Positions 10,251-20,976 of a stretch of 41,083 nucleotides of DNA are shown here, piece by piece. Where the stretch lies: NCBI RefSeq assembly GCF_001949145.1, contig NW_019091359.1:1208329-1249411 (forward strand). Direction: 5' to 3'. The notes under the pieces are model-generated. The model saw nothing but the letters and a program-made list of their open reading frames with translations, did not search any database and had not been told where the DNA came from. This DNA is from Acanthaster planci. Lineage: Eukaryota > Echinodermata > Asteroidea > Valvatida > Acanthasteridae. The position numbers were made by a program, and so were the translations under genes. Each line of letters starts with the position of its first letter. Positions within the stretch are counted from its first letter, which is position 1.

Positions 10251-11119
10251 TATTCATAAATACCTTTTAATTCAGAGAGCCAAAAGAAGTCATCATGATG
10301 GATTTCCAATGAGTTTGTTCTAAAATTTTTACTTTAATTTTCCCGAACATCACCGTCCATTTTATGGCATATTGCTTTTGAAAGTTGCCTAATATGTATT
10401 TTTAAATGTATCTGATTCGTAAGTGACTTCGTCATACACGCGGACGCGCCACGAATTGCAGGCTCCCACTGGACGATCGCTGAAGTTGCGCGTTAACCTC
10501 TTGTTCCATGGTTCCATGAAAACGGCGATCAATGCATGTATTTTCTTAGCAGTGCATTTGCAGTAGGCGTGGTTTTAACTAAAGTGACGTCACACTTACG
10601 AACCGGCACCTTTGTCAGGGCGAGCAGATTCTGACCAATCAGACTCGATTAAACTGTCTCCTATCCACGTGCCAGCTCGTGATTGAAGCAGCAGGCATTA
10701 TCACTTTTTGGCGGGCATTACTAAATGTTAATACACGGTCACGTGACGCCTTTCGACCAATAGGAATAGAAAAAACTGTCCCAGGCAGGCCTATTTATGA
10801 ATGATTAATCATCAATGTTCCCCCAAAACACAATGATATCGAAATAGGACTTTTATGGTAAAGATGCCAATTTATTCTGGCACACCACAACTATGATCTG
10901 TGAACTTCCAAATTAGAAATAGCGAGATCACAAAATTACGAGTTGTGTCTGTCATGCTTGACTACTTAGGCCTATTATCTCGTTATTCTAACCATAATAA
11001 TGTTTTCATTGACATGAGCGTGCATTTCCATGCACAAATTTACATGCTAATGCATTATTTTTTGTATCCACCATATTGTCCGTTTAACAATTACTCGTAA
11101 CAGGGTAGAGTTCCAGGAA
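10251..11119. other. Intergenic, no gene recognised
   Basis: About 870 bp with no coding domain. A CATAAATA/TATTTATG complement pair near its two ends (~10255 and ~10790), with CCAATAGGAATAG at ~10758, hints at a decayed element. A TAGGCCTA 8-mer lies at 10967-10974. Confidence 0.4.
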
Positions 11120-11416
11120 TATTTCAAAGATGGATTTGCGCCGGAGAGATGTAAATTCATTTTGGAATTTTTTTTTGCCCTGCCCGACGTGCATTTTAAC
11201 ACTGTATGCTCAGTGTATGCCCCCGAAGGTTTGTGAAAAAAACACAAACGTACTCGGATGGGACTCGAACCCACGACTCCTGCTTGTTAGTGTAGACGTC
11301 TTAACCACTCGACCACCGAGCTTGTCGGTGTTGGCTGGCTGGTTCGAATCACGTGTAGCAGCGGGTACTGCGAACAACTATTTCAAAGATGGATTTGCGC
11401 CGGGGAGATGTAAATT
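11120..11416 (-). mobile_element. tRNA-derived SINE flanked by 38-bp direct repeats
   Basis: The direct repeats at 11120-11157 and 11379-11416 are 38 bp long with one mismatch (A/G in CCGG[A/G]GAG). Between them, reading the minus strand, are a ~55-bp leader, a 72-nt tRNA-like head (11322-11251), a ~75-bp body and an A9 tail (T9 near 11168-11176 on the plus strand). This is the layout of a SINE copied by LINE machinery, with unusually long target-site duplications. An alternative is a repeat whose own ends are direct repeats. Confidence 0.7.
11251..11322 (-). tRNA. tRNA-like sequence (SINE head or tRNA pseudogene)
   Basis: A 72-nt cloverleaf-like sequence on the minus strand. The acceptor arms AGCTCGG/CCGAGTA pair at six of seven positions. 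There is an A-box-like TGGTCGAGTGG with a GTC/GAC D stem, and a clear B box GGTTCGAGTCC within a T arm GTGGG/CCCAT. The anticodon arm does not form a clean 5-bp stem; if read by position the triplet would be AAC (Val). A run of seven T (plus-strand A7, 11236-11242) follows within about 10 nt and could act as a Pol III terminator. The poor anticodon arm and the SINE-like surroundings argue against a functional tRNA. Confidence 0.55.
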
Positions 11417-11683
11417 AAATTAGTTGAGTTCCAGTCGCTATTTAATTAAAATTGAAATAAATCGCTTTATTGGATATCATAACAACAAAACTATAGCCCT
11501 ATTCAACTGACCGTAAATGTCAGAAAGTGACTTGCAGTTTCCATGTTTGTCACTTGAGGTGCTGCGTGTCGTTGCAGTCATTACTCACATTCCCCAGTCA
11601 TTGTCGAACTGGTTACCACAGCACAACCTCTTTTGGCACTACTGTGTCGTTTGTAACGTGCTATCTTCTCTTCATTGCCTGGA

Positions 11684-12210
11684 AGGGTAGCTGCAACCAA
11701 TTTGTTTTAATACAAACCTTCAAAATGCAACTTTGTGGCTCTGTTAACCGTATTCTCAACTTTTGTTTCACTACCTCTAAGGGTATTTTGCTGCAGTTTT
11801 AGTTTTAATGCTTATGAGTATTTCCATATTCATGAACAAGACTAAGAAGCCTCGATGATACATAACTTTGCACACAAAAAGTCCTGCATTTTGGTTGATT
11901 TTGCTGGACTCATTTTTTTTTTGTGATTCGTTGTTGTTCACGTGCATGGCAATAAGCAAGCATCAAGCCCTTTCTCAGAACTGTTCTTAATAAGTAAATT
12001 CTGATTTCACAATTTTAACAGAAAAACCTATGCACTGAACCATGTCTTCCCCAGATGACTTCACAGCAACTGCTGCCCAGAAAAGCAAGGATAATTTTGA
12101 TTGTTTAAAAAAGTGCACTTTTCGATGGATTTAACCAAATGTGAATGTGAAAAAGTTTTCATACATTGAAGAAGAGTTCAAAGTTGAAGAAAAATTGTGT
12201 ATGAGAAAAT
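11684..12210 (+). repeat. R1 dispersed repeat, copy 1
   Basis: Copy 1 of a ~500-bp noncoding repeat. Ordered shared blocks in all three copies: AGGG(T/C)-GCTGCAA near the left end, CTC-GTTAACC, TTCAACTTT, AAGGGTATTTT, TATG-T-ATGAG, AAAAAGT-CTGC, GCAATAA, TTTCTCAGAA, TAAATTCTG, GAACAGAAA-ACCT, AAAAAGTGCACT and GTTTTCATAC. No open frame is conserved between copies. Class unknown. Confidence 0.8.
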
Positions 12211-12983
12211 TCATCACAGCTACACAATGTCGTCGTCATCTAACGCCAATTCCTTCCTGGTGTCAAACTAGCCTCCAGTGACAATGCTTGGCCAGTGAGC
12301 CTGGCTCAGCCTGCACTGTCACTGTCGCTGTGCTGGCAAGGTGGCGCATGACCCAAGGGGCACGCCCCCCGTAGAAGCTCCCTGAAAATTGTACACATAG
12401 AAGCTTCTCTAGTCACCGTACCAAAGCTGTAACTTAACTGTTTGCATTACCGTATGTACTTCGGATTCCTATCTGCCCAAAAAGCAGGTACCACTATCGC
12501 CGTCAATAATACACACTTGATCCAGCACGCCTCACCTCAGCGACAGTTTTGTGTGTCCCTTGAAAACAGGAAAATTTCGCCCCTTTATAAACCATTTTCA
12601 TAGTCCCATTCAATTTCAATCAACGTTCCGATTTTCCCTTTTGTATCTGTTGAAATTTGCCAACCTTCACATCCGCACTCATGCCCGCCACTGGCAAGAC
12701 TGCGTGCGTAACTTTGTTGTCAACCTTTATGGTGAATTGTAATTGAATGGCCGTTGACTTTGTGAGGAATCCATCTCCATGATACCCATGATGATAAAAC
12801 CGCAATATGTCATGCATGAACGCACCGATAGGTTTGTAAACGTGATCTGGAGACAAATTCACAAATCCACAGCGACCTATCCTGTCACGTGTATGGCCCA
12901 CCGTTAGACCTGGGTACCAGTTTACGCACTAAATTCATCAATATTTCGAGCACAAGTGAACTTTAACATTTCGGAAAAGTTAA
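12211..12983. other. Between R1 copies, no gene recognised
   Basis: About 770 bp of spacer between two R1 copies. Two overlapping opposite-strand open frames (12551-12742 and 12620-12901) carry no known domain. Confidence 0.4.
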
Positions 12984-13500
12984 AGGGCAGCTTCAATCAA
13001 TTTGATTAAGTATAGGCCTTCAAAAGGCACCTTCGTGTCTCAGTTAACCTCATTTTCAACTTTTATTTCTATATTTCAAAGGGTATTTTGCCTTTGTGAT
13101 TTTTATGCTCATGAGCATTTCGATATGCATTAACGAAACTGTGACATCATCTCAGGAAGAAAGCCTCAATATTACTTTGGTTTGTATGCAAAAAAGTTCT
13201 GCATTTAAATCTGTAGATTTTGCTGGACTTAGGTTGTACTTCGCTGATTTATTGGTTTTTTTTATATGCATAGCAATAAACGAGCAACAATTCCTTTCTC
13301 AGAAAGTTTTCCGTAATTAAATTCTGGGTTCACAGTTTGAACAGAAAAACCTATGCAATGACCTTTGTCTTCCCTGGATGACATCACAGTAACAGCGCAC
13401 TCGATTGTCTAGGAAAGCTTGGATAATTTGAACAGTTTTAAAAAGTGCACTAATTTAACCAGATAGGAATGTCAACGAGTTTTCATACGTTGGAGAAGTT
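12984..13500 (+). repeat. R1 dispersed repeat, copy 2
   Basis: It aligns by eye through the same ordered blocks as copy 1, starting at AGGGCAGCTTCAATC and ending near GTTTTCATACGTTGGAG, where LINE coding sequence begins. A short match to what follows R1 copy 1 (AAATTCATC-CAGCTAC at ~12210 versus ~15988) reappears after the LINE, suggesting the LINE landed inside this copy. Confidence 0.78.
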
Positions 13501-15640
13501 GCAGAAAAAGTATGCGATACCTCAAATTACATCGCCAGTTGGGATGTCGGACCACAACACTGTGCATTGGGCCCCAGTGTATAGCCCTCGAATTAAAAAT
13601 GCAAGTACATGTAAATTGTGTTTGAGGCGTCCTATGCCCGAGAGTGCTACACGTTCCTTTGGAACGTGGATTAGTAATTATGAATGGGCTGAAGAGTTAG
13701 ATCACATTGATGCTGACACAATATATGAAAAGTTAATTGAAACCTTGAACACAAAAATTGATTTATTCTTTCCAGTTAAAAGAGTCAAAATTCATGCTAC
13801 TGATAAACCCTGGATGACTCCACAAATCAAAAGGTTAATTAAATCACGGCAGGTAGTTTTTCATTGTAATGATACGGTCTCCTGGAGGAGATTGCGGACA
13901 AAGATTATAGCATGTATAGGTGTGGCAAAGAAACAGTATTAGGCCTATGCCACTCGGGTCGCAAAACTCAAACTGAGTAAACCACCGGCTTGGTTTCACC
14001 GAATGCGCATGATTACTGGTAATAATAAAGACCATCCGTCAATACATGATCTAGGGGTTGACCCAAATAATGTGTTCATGGTAGCATCTACTATTAATGA
14101 ACATTTTGTTTCAGTTGCTCTAGATATGGATTGCATTGACCTTAGTAGTCTCCCGGCATATTTACCCTGCTTCCCAACCTTGCCCATATTTATATCCATG
14201 TGAAGTTTATAAGTCACTTCAAACCATTAAACTCTACAGCTGGTGGGCCTGACAATATCACAGCTCGGTTTATTAATTATTTTGCCGTTGAACTTGCTAC
14301 TCCCCTGGCTCACATTTTGAATAAATCCTTCCAACAAGGAACAGTGCCCAATGCTTGGAAACGAGCCCATACCCATGTCTAGCCCACCTTCTGTTGACAA
14401 GTTAAGACCGATATCTCTGACTAACCACTTCACAACGGTTGCGGAGGGATTTATTGCGAGGTGATTGTTGGAGGACATTGGCCCGAGGTTAGACCCTGCT
14501 CAGTTTGGAAATCGAAAAAATTTCTCAACAAATCGTTATTTGATCAATATGCTTCACCTACTGTATCGAAATGCTGACATATCTAGATCAGTTGCTACTG
14601 TGACTACCACAGATTTTTCGAAAGCATTTGATAGGATCAATCACACACTAGTGTTGAATAAGTTAATTCTTTTGGAAGTTCGCCCCTCTATCATTCCATG
14701 GATAGCTGACTTTTAACCTCTAGAGGGCAGTGTGTTCGTTACCACTCAATATGCTCCAGTTGGTTGATCTTAAATGCCGGAGTCCCACAAGGAACCAAAC
14801 TTGGCCTTATTTTATTTTTTAGTTATGATCAATGATGTAAGACCCACGGGTGATAATCTTGCCATGTTCAAATATGTTGATGATTTATCGATTGTTGAGT
14901 CTTCGCAGAAATCTTGGTTGCAGGACGCCATTGACAGCCTTACTAATTGGTCGATGCAAAACAGCATGAAATTAAACCCTAGTAAGTGCTTTCAAATGAA
15001 AGTTCAGTTGACTTTTCTAGAAACAGTCCTTTAATGCCTATCGTTTCTACTGATGACCATGATCTCTGTATTACAGCACATACCAAGGTTTTGGGGGTTA
15101 TTATTCAAAGTGATCTTAAATGGGATAAAAATGTGGGCAGCATTGTCAAACGTGCTAATAGTAAAATCCATATTTAAGGGTTCTCAGAAGTTACGGTCTG
15201 TCGCATAGTCATCTCATAACTCTGTATAAAAGTTTCATCAGGCCATTGATGGAATATGCAGCTCCTGTGTGGAACGGAGCACTTACCAAGTGCCAGGTGA
15301 CTCGGCTTGAAAGAGTACAGAAACGTGCCTTGAAGATTATTCTTGGGGTAGAGTATTTGTCGTACACCGAAGCTTTATCTCATTTCAATTTAGATTCTTT
15401 GGCAAAAAGGCGTAATCAAATTTCATTATACTTTTTCAAGAAAACCCTTGACCACACTGACCCTTTTCGTGAATTCTTTCCGCCTCAACATGATTCAAGA
15501 ATCAAGAATGTTGGGGAATAAACCATTCATCCCTGAAATCTGTTGCCGAACAAAACGTTATTTCACCAGTGCACTTCCTACCTTAATCCGGTTGCATAAC
15601 AAATACGGCAAGGAATGCCCCTCTAATAAGTTCTTTTAGT
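13490..15640 (+). pseudogene. Decayed non-LTR retrotransposon (CR1/L2-like LINE)
   Basis: Remnant of a LINE polyprotein spread over all three forward frames. It starts with the C-terminal end of an APE-type endonuclease (GMSDHN, ~13540-13560). A linker follows, then an RT domain with GGPDNIT (~14245), KLRPISLTNH (~14400), DFSKAFDRINH (14612-14644), the GVPQGT block (~14778-14795), and YVDD (14873-14884) as the catalytic motif. The post-RT region contains HTKVLGVIIQSDLKWD, RPLMEYAAPVWN (~15240-15275) and ERVQKRALKIILG. Multiple stops and frameshifts (for example near 13940, 14202, 14381, 14715, 15034 and 15177) make it inactive. It is 5'-truncated, as usual for LINEs. The clade assignment within CR1/L2/jockey is approximate. 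Confidence 0.9.
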
Positions 15641-15990
15641 AGAAATATTTGGATTGTGCTCCTCTTAAGAAATGCCCTCTATTAAATGTTTTTTATATGG
15701 GAGTTAGATGTGACTGAAATTTTTAAGATCACAATAATTTCATCTTTTAAGTGTAAATTGCAACGGATGTTTTTTATTAGTGTTCTTATATGCGTGTTGG
15801 TCGTTAGTCATGTTATATGTTTTATTTTTGTGAGTGTAAACTGTAATGGTAAATGTTGAATTTTTTTGTAATTATTGAATTATGATTTTTTTAAAATTCT
15901 TATTTTAATTGCTTAATCTTTTTTATTATTTGATTGTTAAATCCATTGTAATTCATTTTTTTAAACTGCGAAAATGGATTTTTAAAAATT
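15641..15990. other. AT-rich tail after the LINE
   Basis: A strongly T-rich stretch with long T-runs (around 15860-15965) following the last LINE coding codons. It is probably the LINE 3' UTR and tail; the exact end is not defined. Confidence 0.5.
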
Positions 15991-17409
15991 CATCGCAGCT
16001 ACGCGTTTAGGACGACACTGTATTGTGCCAAGCTGACATTATCATAATTGGATGTCCTGGTCTACTGCTTTAGCCGAGTGCGTGTAAAAAAAACTAACAA
16101 AAAAACATCATTAGCATGTTCATGACAATAGTTGCATATGTGAAACAAATCTTCCCACAACCTCAAGTCTAATATACCCCAATATCGTCTGCTGCAAGCG
16201 TATTTAGAATTTTCCACGTGCTTCCCTTCTGTTTACGAAACGCGCTGTCATTTCAACTGTGTAGGCTTACGTACGGCACATTAGCTTGATAATGAGGGCA
16301 GTTATCTGAAACAGACTGCTGGCGCCGTAGCCTGGTTTACGATGCCAAAATAATCATGTGAAGTCCACTGTACCCTTTTATTAACATAATTGACTTTGCC
16401 ATACAACCCCCCGCAGCAACTACCCTGAGGAGCTTCAGTCCACAAGTTCTTTGGAGATAATCCCGTTGAAATTACAAATACTGTCAATTCAATATACATG
16501 TAATAAGCAACATCTGCTTTACTTGTATATCATGTGATTTGTCTGTGTACAGAATATAAACAATGATTTGTTGCGAGCCTGAGGCATGGGACAAAATTCT
16601 GTATTATATAAACTCTGGATTTCCTTCCAGTCTTCCTTTAATTGGTTTTTTTTTTTGCAACTGGCGCCGCTCCTCAGATATCACATATAGGCCTATGTAA
16701 TATATAGTGTTATCCATATAAGATCTGACATGGATGCATGGGAAATCTTTTGATAACACACTGAAATCGTCCACGATGTTTCCACTGCCAAGTGATAAGC
16801 GTATTTTGTTTACAAAGCTGGGATTCTGAGAAATATTCTGAGTTTGATTATTTATGGTCTTGATCTACCGCAGTCACAATTTAATAAGTAATGGGGCTGA
16901 GGCATCAATCATGATTTGTATTTGTAGTTTCTGCGCATTATCAAGCCCCAAATTGAACAGTCGAAGCGCAAAAGACCACAGGCCGGCGCCGCTCGTTCGG
17001 CAAGCGACAACACACGCGAGGTCAATCACTCTAAGGCACCCGTTTTCTGTAAAATAAAGCCCGGCACCGTTTTCGCTGGATGACTGATACCACGCAAGTA
17101 AGCCTTTAACAATTTAGAAGTCAGACTTCACGTTTTACAATCTTCTAGCTTTAAATAGTCAGCCCTCCTGACAACGCCGACTGTGACTTCAGTATACCAC
17201 GTTATTTTCATGCGATAAAATGTGACAACGGCTTTAACGAATTCTACCAGGAGGCGCCAATTTTTTAATCTCAAGGTGTTAGTTAAAGCCAACATGTACA
17301 ATAATGTTGAATTATTTGATTCAGCAATTTGTTGACATAGAAGTGACTTGTTTTGAATGTCATTACAAGTTTTTAAAAAGAACAACAAAACTTAGTATAA
17401 AAACATAGA
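15991..17409. other. Intergenic, no gene recognised
   Basis: Open frames of 65-67 codons only, without domains. A TAGGCCTA 8-mer is embedded in the longer palindrome CATATAGGCCTATG around 16685-16698. Three GGCGCCG motifs lie at ~16321, ~16664 and ~16984. Confidence 0.45.
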
Positions 17410-17668
17410 CCTTTTCACTAATATATACATAATTATGCACGCATGCGCACAAATAGCATTGGCGGCAAAAAGTGTGAGCGGGCCATTGAATAGGTACAGG
17501 GGTACGACTTTGATGATCATTTTCTCTCAGTTTTTCTGATTTTGTTAATTTTTTTTCTTCAATAAATCCCATTAAATCGTTTTTGTTTTTCAATGACCTG
17601 CTCACACCCTTTTTGCTAAGGCCATTTGTGTGCATGCGTGCATAATTACACATTTATTAGTGAAAAGG
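17410..17668. mobile_element. Foldback (MITE-like) element with ~80-bp arms
   Basis: The left arm begins CCTTTTCACTAATA at 17410 and the right arm ends with its complement TATTAGTGAAAAGG at 17668. Further complementary blocks in order are TAATTATGCACGCATGC, CACAAAT, GTGTGAGC and CATTGAA. The centre holds AT-rich sequence. The open frame across it (17363-17653) is a by-product of the foldback. No transposase; non-autonomous. Confidence 0.82.
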
Positions 17669-19350
17669 CTCATTGAACCAATGTGTACGTTTGCATTAAC
17701 CTTTTATCCTAAAAATAACCCAGTGTGTCATACACTGGGACAGTAATATATAATCGTTTTTAAATTATGAACAAAGTCAGCGTAGAGCGATAAACGATCG
17801 CATTAAACGAGCTGTCGGGTACCACTGAACAACCACATCCATCACTGTAAGCTCCTGCCGAACAACTAAAATTCCGATTGAACAGGATAAGAGCTGCACG
17901 CGTTTTTTATCACGTTCCCGACAGCGCTTCCACCTAATGTCTGCGAGAGAGGCCCTAAAATCGCAATCCATTAAGGCAAAGCGCAAAAAAAAAAAAAAAA
18001 AAATGCACGGTGGCAGTTGCAAGGCATCCAGAATATAAACTGAGTCTGTTTTAGGGCCAGTTTAGCTTATTTCCTGCTTGAACGCTTGAGATCTTAAATT
18101 ACATTCCTGAGATAGTTCGTGTAGAACATTTACACGTTACAAAAACATTGCAGCTGTTCCGGTACTTCGATGGTACCCGGACAGGCAAGATACCTTAATG
18201 CACAGGAGCACATGCAATAAAAAAACCAATGAAATCGCAACCCCACCAAAAAAGTATGGTAACATTAGTGCACAGGAATGGCGCAAACAATGCAAAGACC
18301 GCATCACCACGTTTGATGATAGCATTAACCCTAAAACTAGACTTGACTCAAGTCGGGATCTCTGTGATGTGTTCGTTTCTGCTTTGGATACACATCGAAC
18401 GAGAATGCGCACCGTTACTTGCTACGCGCCCTCTTGTGTCCACTGATTACTATCAGTTCAGTTTTTACTGACAATGCTTTAATAAAATTCGGAGATGCAA
18501 ATTCGTATTCTTCGTTTTTGCCTTCTGTGATCTCTGAGTCCAAACTGTTTTTCATGCGCATGAGCGCAGCGAAGTAGCATGAAAATAAGGTTAACTTAAC
18601 TGCATGTATGGGACAACAATGTGCCTTTGCAAAGACTGCATTAAAGTTACCCTACTGCACGAATACTTTTATTTGTGCTCCTTCAGCGTAAAAATCCTTA
18701 CTTTTAACTAGAACATTTTATCTACATTTTACACCACAGCAATAGCGCCCTCTGCTTCCGATTATGGTATCTTATACATAACAATATAAATAGATGACTG
18801 TGAAAGGCCTGATAGTGAAAATCAGCATTTATTCATTAAATTTATAATGAGCTGGCGTTTTCCAAATCTCCTATTTCGCGAAACTGAATGATTAAACTCT
18901 AAATGCAAAGTATTCTTCGAGGAGAAGAAAAGACATTGAAGGGCGATACTGATATCATTGTGCCGGTTTTTATCCCCCCGTTTCACTTATCATTTATGAA
19001 TTTCGTTTAACCTATAACACACACGTTTGGCGTTGTTTAAAGAGATACGACGGTGCACATGTCGTTTTACAAACAATGCTTATCTTTAGTTCACTGAACT
19101 TTAGACTTCAGTACACTTACGAAATTTGGTGCTAAACTAAAACTAGTTGTGGTGCGTTAACGTACCATGCACACAATGGTGCCCATAAAACAAACCGAAG
19201 GAGGTTTGAAGACTTCAAAAATATTCTTCTGAAATGAACCGCATGTATTCGCGCATCCACTCGAGAGAGTACATTGCGTGCTTCAAGGTATACTACGCAA
19301 CAATAGAATAGTAATAATGATAATAAGAAAAATAAAAATATTTCCAAATA
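17669..19350. other. Intergenic; A19 run and an orphan open frame
   Basis: Contains a run of 19 A at 17985-18003. An 82-codon plus-strand open frame (18198-18446) has a gene-like, charged composition in its second half, but I recognise no domain in it. An AT-rich microsatellite of TAATAATGATAATA type precedes the MITE at 19351. Confidence 0.4.
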
Positions 19351-19575
19351 GGTCACTAGGGAGACATTTTGTGGTACATTTTTCAACATTAGGGAGACAT
19401 CGGTCATTAGGGAGACATTGAAACGTTTTTGTCCACATTTTGAGAGATGATAGATTAGGGTCTGAAAGGAAAACATGCAAAGTTTGGTTTAAGATCGGAT
19501 CAGGGAATATTGAATTATGGGACAGTAAAGTTTGAAACATTTGCACGTCCCTATGGGAATGTCTCCCAAGTGACC
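19351..19575. mobile_element. MITE with GGGAGACAT motifs, copy A
   Basis: The terminal inverted repeats are GGTCACTAGGGAGACATT at 19351 and the complement of GGTCACTTGGGAGACATT ending at 19575 (17/18 match). The motif GGGAGACAT or its complement occurs four times (19359, 19392, 19410 and 19559 reversed). Similarity to copy B extends outside the right end through CATTTTCGGTAA, so true termini may lie slightly outside. AT-rich GTAATGATAATA-like microsatellite flanks both sides. Confidence 0.85.
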
Positions 19576-20778
19576 CATTTTCGGTAATGAAAATAATAAT
19601 AGTAATGATAATATATAACGAGGTGGAGATTCTGCCTGGTAATAGCATCTTCCATTAGGAAACCTACAACGTCCTTCAGGTACCAGATAATCTAATTCTT
19701 TTCAAAACTTTATGTTAGACTAAGCTCATTTTTGGTGATCGCTATTTTCCAAAACAATAAGCTCACTCATTGGTTCATATTATTGAAGATCACAACTGTG
19801 TCACGCTAAAAAATGGTCGTTTTGTGGGTTTTGGAATACATTTAACCAACAGCGCTCCGCACATCTTTTCTGTAATCCCAACAATCTGTTGCCGTGTTGA
19901 AGACCGTAGCTTTTTAAACACCCATGAATGAACTTGGTGGTTATGAACACCACATAATTTCAGACGTCGTGTGGGAAAAGTTGCCTTGCTTTCTTGGAAA
20001 AAAATGGGAGAGGAAGTAGGAGAGGAACTGAAGAAAACGAAAAGAGAAAAGGGAAAAATGAATCCCTCCCCCAGCTGTTGACGGTTTGTTCCGGTGCACT
20101 GATGTTGGGAGCTTCCTCCCCAATTTAGAAAGATCCACATTCCTTTGGCGTCACCCATGACATCACAAGTTGGCAGTCCGATTTAATGTAATACTGAAAA
20201 CTGCAAATTGAAATCTTACACCCTTGATGTGAGTTTGAGGTTTACTCATAACGTCTTACATGTTCACATATCAAATACAGTTTGACTTTTTATGAGCAAA
20301 GGTAAACTTCATCTTTACGGCATGTGCTATAAACATGTAGTTGATTTCTTGGGGGTAAATGTGTTATCCCTAACCCACCCCAAAAAGAACCTAGTGGTGA
20401 ACCCCTCCATGTTTGTAGAGGGCTTCATGTTCACAATTGACAAATTGAGTTGTCATGCTACTGTTTAGGTGGGGTATGTTTGACAGCAAACAAAGCCAAT
20501 GACATTCGTTGCTATTTGTATATCACTTCAAGGTTGCCAGGTTTGAAGAGTAAAAGTGTGTTACATTAGATTTAAAGGTTTATGTGTCTTGAAGCACAAG
20601 GCCTTTTTTTCAGCAACTCCGAACATTGAATCCCAGCCTCACGAAGGACACGATTTTAACTCGGGGAATAAGGCTAAATATGTACTTGTATATTGCAGGT
20701 GTATTTTGATTATGTTTCAAAAGCCGCACCCAATATTATATTGTATCAAAGACACATAAACGCCGTCTCCACTGTGAG
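19576..20778. other. Intergenic, no gene recognised
   Basis: About 1.2 kb. A 122-codon minus-strand open frame (19790-20158) is Phe/Ser-rich, a composition expected from A/G-rich DNA read backwards, and has no known domain. Confidence 0.45.
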
Positions 20779-20976
20779 CCCCGAGCTGGACCAAGAGAGG
20801 GCGCAATAACTTCCCTTGCAACGAAGGTTCCTTTGGAAGGAACTGCACTTTGCTGGTTCACAAACAACTATGGAATGCAGGCGTACACGATTGCATTGCT
20901 ACCAGCAAAATGAGCACTCCCGACCAACATGGCTCTTTTCAACCGATGAGGGGGCGTTTCTGCTCGAGGCGGATAC
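20779..20976 (+). repeat. R2 dispersed repeat, copy A
   Basis: A ~200-bp repeat starting CCCCGAGCTGGAC and containing GCAACG-AGG-TCC, CACTTTGCTG-TTCAC, ACTATG, GCATTGCTACCA-CAAAATGA, CACTCCC and CCAACATGGCTCTTTT. Reverse-oriented copies lie in SLC6 introns 3 and 9. The forward frame reads [14 protein letters not shown], echoed in the other copies because the DNA is similar; I do not claim a protein. Confidence 0.82.

Noticed and set aside
11251-11322. A functional tRNA-Val(AAC) gene
   Set aside because: The anticodon arm does not pair, and the surrounding A-tail and direct repeats point to a SINE.
17985-18003. A19 run as the tail of a retrocopy
   Set aside because: No gene-like or SINE-like sequence was recognised immediately upstream on the plus strand.
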